A stretch of DNA of 64,000 bases from the NCBI RefSeq assembly GCF_003601925.1, contig NZ_QZWH01000031.1, positions 19,858-83,857 on the forward strand. The letters are read 5' to 3'. Each line of letters begins with the position of its first letter. Positions within the stretch are counted from its first letter, which is position 1. The DNA comes from Buttiauxella izardii. Lineage in GTDB: Bacteria; Pseudomonadota; Gammaproteobacteria; Enterobacterales; Enterobacteriaceae. The notes beneath the pieces are model-generated. The model searched no databases. It was not told where the DNA came from and saw only the letters and a program-made list of their open reading frames with translations. Positions 60,385 through 64,000 of the stretch are shown in pieces. Made by a program: the position numbers and the translations under genes.

Positions 60385-60873
60385 ATGAACAAAGAACAAT
60401 TTTACGCGGACTTGAACCGCGATTTCAGTGCGTTAATGGCAGGTGAAACAAGCTTTCTGGCAACGTTGGCAAATACCAGCGCATTGCTGTTTGAACGTCT
60501 TGAAGGTGTCAACTGGGCAGGTTTCTATTTATTAGAAGGCGACACTCTGGTGCTCGGTCCATTCCAGGGGAAAATCGCCTGTGTGCGCATTCCTGTTGGA
60601 AAAGGTGTTTGCGGTACAGCGGTCTCCACTAATAGCATTCAGCGCGTTGAAGACGTGCATGCCTTTGATGGCCACATCGCCTGTGACGCGGCCAGTAACT
60701 CCGAAATCGTCCTTCCATTGACAGTCAATGGTGAGGTGATTGGGGTTCTGGACATTGATAGCACTGAGTTTGGGCGCTTTACCCCTGAAGACCAACTCGG
60801 CTTATCTCAACTGGTAACGCAGCTTTCGCTGGTGCTTGCCGACACGGATTTTAAAAAATTCTTCACTCGTTAG
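60385..60873 (+). CDS. msrC: MsrC, free methionine-(R)-sulfoxide reductase
   Basis: From the ATG at 60385 (MNKEQFYADLNRDF) the protein has 162 residues (E. coli 165); an ATG at 60349 would add twelve residues. It is a single GAF domain. The catalytic and resolving cysteines lie in GKIACVRIP, GKGVCGTAV and GHIACDAASNSE, as in fRMsr enzymes. It reduces free methionine-R-sulfoxide with thioredoxin. The C-terminus is three residues shorter than in E. coli. A weak ribosome-binding site precedes either start. proQ follows 104 bases later with its own promoter. Confidence 0.95.
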   Translation: MNKEQFYADLNRDFSALMAGETSFLATLANTSALLFERLEGVNWAGFYLLEGDTLVLGPFQGKIACVRIPVGKGVCGTAVSTNSIQRVEDVHAFDGHIACDAASNSEIVLPLTVNGEVIGVLDIDSTEFGRFTPEDQLGLSQLVTQLSLVLADTDFKKFFTR

Positions 60874-60916
60874 CATGATAAACAACGGATAACGTGGCAT
60901 TTGCTGATAGCGTCAT

Positions 60917-60922
60917 TATAAT
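60917..60922 (+). promoter_or_regulatory. Predicted -10 element of the proQ-prc promoter
   Basis: A perfect TATAAT lies 55 bases before proQ. The expected -35 position (GTGGCA at 60894) is weak. Confidence 0.5.
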
Positions 60923-60977
60923 GTCGCCTGTTCATGCCTGCGGATTGTTGGCAACTCCGTTGTAATCAGGAAATTTC

Positions 60978-61658
60978 ATGGAAAATCAACCTAAGTTGAA
61001 TAGTAGCAAAGAAGTCATCGCCTTTTTGGCAGAGCGTTTCCCACAGTGCTTTAGCGCTGAAGGTGAAGCCCGCCCCCTGAAGATTGGTATCTTCCAGGAT
61101 TTAGTCGCGCGCGTTGAAGGGGAGATGAGCCTCAGTAAAACTCAACTTCGTTCCGCGTTACGTCTTTATACTTCAAGCTGGCGTTACCTGTACGGTATCA
61201 AAGTCGGCGCGACCCGTGTTGATCTCGACGGTAACCCTTGTGGTGAACTCGATGAGCAGCACGTTGAGCATGCTCGTAAGCAGCTTGAAGAAGCAAAAGC
61301 TCGTGTTCAAGCACAGCGCGCAGAACAGGCAGCGAAAAAACGCGAAGCCGCTATCGCTAACGGTGAAACCGTTGCTGATAAGCCTCGTCGTGATCGCAAA
61401 CCGCGTCCTGCACCGCGCCGTCCTGAAGCTACAGAGCGTAAACCACGTGTAGAAAAACCGGCTCCTCAAGCTCCGCTCGAAGAAAAACGCACTCCGGTTA
61501 CGGACATTTCTGCTTTGCAGGTGGGTCAGGCAATCAAAGTCAAAGCGGGTAATAACGCGATGGATGCCACCGTACTGGAAATTACCAAAGATGGCGTCCG
61601 TGTACAGCTGACTTCTGGTATGGCAATGATCGTACGCGCAGAACACTTGCTGTTCTGA
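60978..61658 (+). CDS. proQ: ProQ, FinO-domain RNA chaperone
   Basis: A 226-residue protein (E. coli 232). The N-terminal FinO domain (about 1-120: [33 protein letters not shown]) binds structured RNAs. A basic, Ala/Arg/Pro-rich linker (about 120-175) follows, then a C-terminal Tudor-like/Hfq-like domain (about 178-226, [20 protein letters not shown]). It stabilises small RNAs and mRNA 3' ends. The linker is slightly shorter than in E. coli. prc starts 20 bases downstream, giving the usual proQ-prc operon. Confidence 0.97.
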   Translation: MENQPKLNSSKEVIAFLAERFPQCFSAEGEARPLKIGIFQDLVARVEGEMSLSKTQLRSALRLYTSSWRYLYGIKVGATRVDLDGNPCGELDEQHVEHARKQLEEAKARVQAQRAEQAAKKREAAIANGETVADKPRRDRKPRPAPRRPEATERKPRVEKPAPQAPLEEKRTPVTDISALQVGQAIKVKAGNNAMDATVLEITKDGVRVQLTSGMAMIVRAEHLLF

Positions 61659-61678
61659 AACGGAGGCCAGACCCGGGC

Positions 61679-63727
61679 ATGAACAAACTCTTTAAGCGTA
61701 CGGCAGTCGCTAGTCTGTTGTTTCTTGCAGGTAGCGCACTGGCCGTCGAAAACATCACGCGTGCTGATCAAATCCCGCAGTTAAAGGAAGAGACTCAGCA
61801 CGCTACAGTGAGTGAGCGTGTGACATCACGCTTTACTCGCTCGCATTACCGTCAGTTTGACCTGGATGAAAATTTTTCCGCAAAAATTTTCGATCGCTAT
61901 CTAAACCTTCTCGACTATAGCCACAACGTGCTGCTTGCTAGCGACGTTGAGCAATTTGTGTCGCGGAAAAAGTTGATTGGCGATGAATTGCGCACCGGCA
62001 AACTGGACGTCTTTTACGATCTCTATAATCTGGCCCAGAAGCGTCGTTTTGAACGTTATCAATACGCATTGAAAGTGCTGGAAAAGCCAATGGACTTCAC
62101 GGGTAACGACACCTTCAACGTGGATCGCAGCAAATCGCCGTGGCCTGTAAGCGTTGCAGAGTTAAATACCCTGTGGGACAGCAAAGTTAAGTTTGATGAA
62201 CTGAGCCTGAAGCTGACCGGTAAAACCGATCAGGAAATTCGTGAAACGCTGACTAAGCGTTATCAGTTCGCGATTCGCCGTCTGGCTCAGTCCAACAGCG
62301 AAGATGTTTTCTCCCTGGCAATGACTGCCTTCGCCCACGAAATCGATCCTCACACCAACTATTTGTCGCCGCGTAATACGGAACAATTCAATACCGAAAT
62401 GAGTTTATCTCTGGAAGGTATTGGTGCCGTGCTGCAAATGGACGATGACTACACGGTGATTAACTCGATGGTTGCGGGTGGCCCGGCTGCGAAAAGCAAA
62501 GCGATTACCGTAGGTGACCGCATTGTTGGCGTAGGCCAAACCGGTAAAGGGATGGTCGATGTGATTGGCTGGCGTCTTGATGACGTTGTTGCGCTGATCA
62601 AAGGGCCAAAGGGCAGCAAAGTTCGTCTGGAAATCTTGCCTGCAGGCAAGGGCACCAAAACGCGCATCGTGACCTTAACGCGTGAACGCATTCGTCTTGA
62701 AGACCGTGCAGTTAAACTGACAATTAAAACGGTCGGCAAAGACAAAGTGGGCGTGCTGGATATTCCTGGTTTCTACGTTGGTTTGACGGATGACGTCAAA
62801 GTCCAGTTGCAGAAAATGGAAAAACAGAACGTGAAGAGCGTGATTATCGATTTACGTTCCAACGGTGGCGGCGCATTAACCGAAGCTGTTTCACTTTCTG
62901 GCTTGTTTATCCCTGGCGGCCCAGTTGTTCAGGTTCGTGATAACAACGGCAAAGTACGCGAAGACAGTGATACTGACGGCGTTGTGTATTACAAAGGCCC
63001 GCTGGTGGTGATGGTTGACCGTTTCAGTGCTTCTGCATCTGAAATCTTCGCTGCGGCAATGCAGGATTATGGTCGTGCGTTGATTGTGGGTGAACCGACA
63101 TTCGGTAAAGGCACTGTTCAGCAATACCGTTCCCTGAACCGTATCTACGATCAGATGTTGCGCCCGGAATGGCCAGCATTAGGCTCAGTGCAATACACCA
63201 TTCAGAAGTTCTACCGCATCAACGGCGGCAGTACTCAGCGTAAAGGTGTTACGCCTGATGTCATGATGCCAACGGGTACTGAAGAGACAGAAACCGGCGA
63301 GAAGTTTGAAGACAATGCACTCCCTTGGGACAGCATTAACGCCGCGACTTACGTTAAGTCTGGCGACCTGTCTTCGTTTGAGCCGCAACTGCTTAAACTG
63401 CATCAGGACCGAATTGCAGCCGATCCAGAGTTCCAGTACATCATGAAGGACATTGCTCGCTTCAATGCCCTGAAAGAGAAGCGCAATATTGTTTCCCTGA
63501 ATCTTGCTCAGCGTGAAAAAGAAAACCAGGAAGATGATGCCACGCGACTGGCTCGTATTAACGATCGCTACAAGCGCGAAGGCAAACCGCCGTTGAAGAA
63601 ACTGGACGATTTGCCAAAGGATTATCAAGAACCCGATCCGTATCTTGATGAAACGGTGCACATTGCGCTGGACCTTGCGAAAATGCAGCAAGATAAGCCA
63701 GCGGAGCAACCGGCTCCCGCTAAGTAA
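61679..63727 (+). CDS. prc: Prc, periplasmic tail-specific protease
   Basis: A 682-residue protease, identical in length to E. coli Prc. The signal peptide is MNKLFKRTAVASLLFLAGSA, with cleavage near ALA-VEN. A PDZ domain (about 238-322, GIGAVLQMDDDYTVINSMV) is followed by the S41 catalytic domain. The Ser/Lys dyad lies in DRFSASASEIF and EPTFGKGTVQ. It degrades proteins with nonpolar C-termini, including MepM together with NlpI, and processes FtsI. CGGAGG precedes the start. A strong terminator follows. Confidence 0.97.
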   Translation: MNKLFKRTAVASLLFLAGSALAVENITRADQIPQLKEETQHATVSERVTSRFTRSHYRQFDLDENFSAKIFDRYLNLLDYSHNVLLASDVEQFVSRKKLIGDELRTGKLDVFYDLYNLAQKRRFERYQYALKVLEKPMDFTGNDTFNVDRSKSPWPVSVAELNTLWDSKVKFDELSLKLTGKTDQEIRETLTKRYQFAIRRLAQSNSEDVFSLAMTAFAHEIDPHTNYLSPRNTEQFNTEMSLSLEGIGAVLQMDDDYTVINSMVAGGPAAKSKAITVGDRIVGVGQTGKGMVDVIGWRLDDVVALIKGPKGSKVRLEILPAGKGTKTRIVTLTRERIRLEDRAVKLTIKTVGKDKVGVLDIPGFYVGLTDDVKVQLQKMEKQNVKSVIIDLRSNGGGALTEAVSLSGLFIPGGPVVQVRDNNGKVREDSDTDGVVYYKGPLVVMVDRFSASASEIFAAAMQDYGRALIVGEPTFGKGTVQQYRSLNRIYDQMLRPEWPALGSVQYTIQKFYRINGGSTQRKGVTPDVMMPTGTEETETGEKFEDNALPWDSINAATYVKSGDLSSFEPQLLKLHQDRIAADPEFQYIMKDIARFNALKEKRNIVSLNLAQREKENQEDDATRLARINDRYKREGKPPLKKLDDLPKDYQEPDPYLDETVHIALDLAKMQQDKPAEQPAPAK

Positions 63728-63733
63728 CTCCCC

Positions 63734-63766
63734 AACGGGCACAAAATTTTGTGCCCGTTTTTTTTA
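63734..63766 (+). terminator. Rho-independent terminator after prc
   Basis: A 13-bp perfect palindrome (AACGGGCACAAAA / TTTTGTGCCCGTT) runs directly into a T-run. Confidence 0.92.
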
Positions 63767-63844
63767 CCTCTATCAAGCCGCGTAAAATCAACCTCTTCCT
63801 CAATGTAAAGTTATGTATTATTAACCACTTGGACACGATGAATG

Positions 63845-63871
63845 CTTGAAAATGGCAAGCTTGCCCCTACG
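63845..63871 (+). promoter_or_regulatory. Sigma-32-like promoter of htpX
   Basis: CTTGAAA at 63845-63851 and CCCCTACG at 63864-63871 resemble the heat-shock consensus CTTGAAA-N11-16-CCCCATnT with a 12-base spacer. htpX is a known heat-shock gene. Confidence 0.55.
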
Positions 63872-63921
63872 ATGTGGGGTAACGCAGAATGCGTATGTTT
63901 AACCGAGGTAAAAAGAAAATT

Positions 63922-64000
63922 ATGATGCGTATCGGGCTTTTCCTGTTGACCAACCTTGCAGTCATGGTCGTATTCGGGCTAGTGCTAAGCCTGACGGGGA
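63922..64000 (+). CDS. htpX: HtpX, membrane zinc protease (N-terminal fragment, cut by the window end)
   Basis: The first 26 codons ([20 protein letters not shown] and on) match the first membrane segment of E. coli HtpX almost exactly, and the frame is open to the window end. HtpX is an inner-membrane M48 protease that degrades damaged membrane proteins together with FtsH. The HEXXH motif lies beyond the window. Its place after prc is the same as in E. coli. Confidence 0.93.
   Translation, partial: MMRIGLFLLTNLAVMVVFGLVLSLTG

Overview
The window is a chromosomal segment of an enterobacterium (Enterobacteriales, close to Escherichia/Enterobacter-type genomes but not E. coli). The backbone proteins can be followed almost residue by residue against remembered E. 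coli K-12 sequences: CheY, FlhA, ArgS, AspS, RuvABC, Zwf, Edd, Prc and the YebV/YebW/YebY/YecM orphans all have near-identical lengths. The small RNA SdsR and an ERIC element also point to this group. The genus cannot be fixed from the sequence alone. No rRNA, tRNA, CRISPR array, transposase or prophage gene was seen.

Layout. 1-6.5 kb: end of the chemotaxis operon (cheB partial, cheY, cheZ) and the flhB-flhA-flhE export operon, separated by an AT-rich block holding a frameshifted dGTPase-like pseudogene. 6.6-10.5 kb: accessory block with a rhamnogalacturonide uptake and cleavage pair (rhiT-rhiN type) and a second, divergent LpxA-like acyltransferase. 10.5-15.1 kb: argS, yecM, a PatB/MalY-type C-S lyase and cutC. 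15.2-19.6 kb: a five-gene dlt-like operon (dltD-dltX-dltB-dltA-dltC) of the kind that D-alanylates cell-envelope polymers in Gram-positive bacteria. 19.6-28.8 kb: cmoA-cmoB, yecN, yecE-yecD, aspS-nudB-yebC-ruvC and the SOS operon ruvA-ruvB. 28.8-33.9 kb: znuCB/znuA, mepM, lpxM. 33.9-41.2 kb: the pykA-hexR-zwf-edd-eda sugar-acid and pentose-phosphate cluster. 41.2-49.4 kb: purT, yebG, yebE, ptrB, exoX, a nitrilase-fold protein, holE and the copper set yobA-yebZ-yebY. 49.4-54.8 kb: sdsR, an orphan solute-binding protein, a SulP transporter, a GNAT acetyltransferase, pphA, yebW and yebV. 54.8-64 kb: rsmF, the LetA/LetB lipid-transport pair, msrC, proQ, prc and the start of htpX.

The most unusual content is the dlt-like operon. 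It includes a 39-codon gene whose product ends in FEYQQF, matching the F-x-Y-x-x-F tail of DltX, the peptide that carries D-alanine between DltB and DltD. Two normally conserved residues differ: the second MBOAT histidine of DltB is Asn306, and the substrate-pocket cysteine of DltA is Ile256. The system may therefore move another acyl group, or use altered chemistry, onto an unknown Gram-negative envelope acceptor. The LpxA paralogue is the second most interesting item: its catalytic histidines are intact, but the hydrocarbon-ruler glycine is replaced by Asp174.

Regulation is readable at many sites. LexA boxes precede ruvA and yebG. A Zur-like box lies between znuC and znuA, a HexR box precedes zwf, a GntR-type operator lies upstream of edd, a PurR box precedes purT, a sigma-S type -10 precedes sdsR, and a sigma-32-like promoter precedes htpX.
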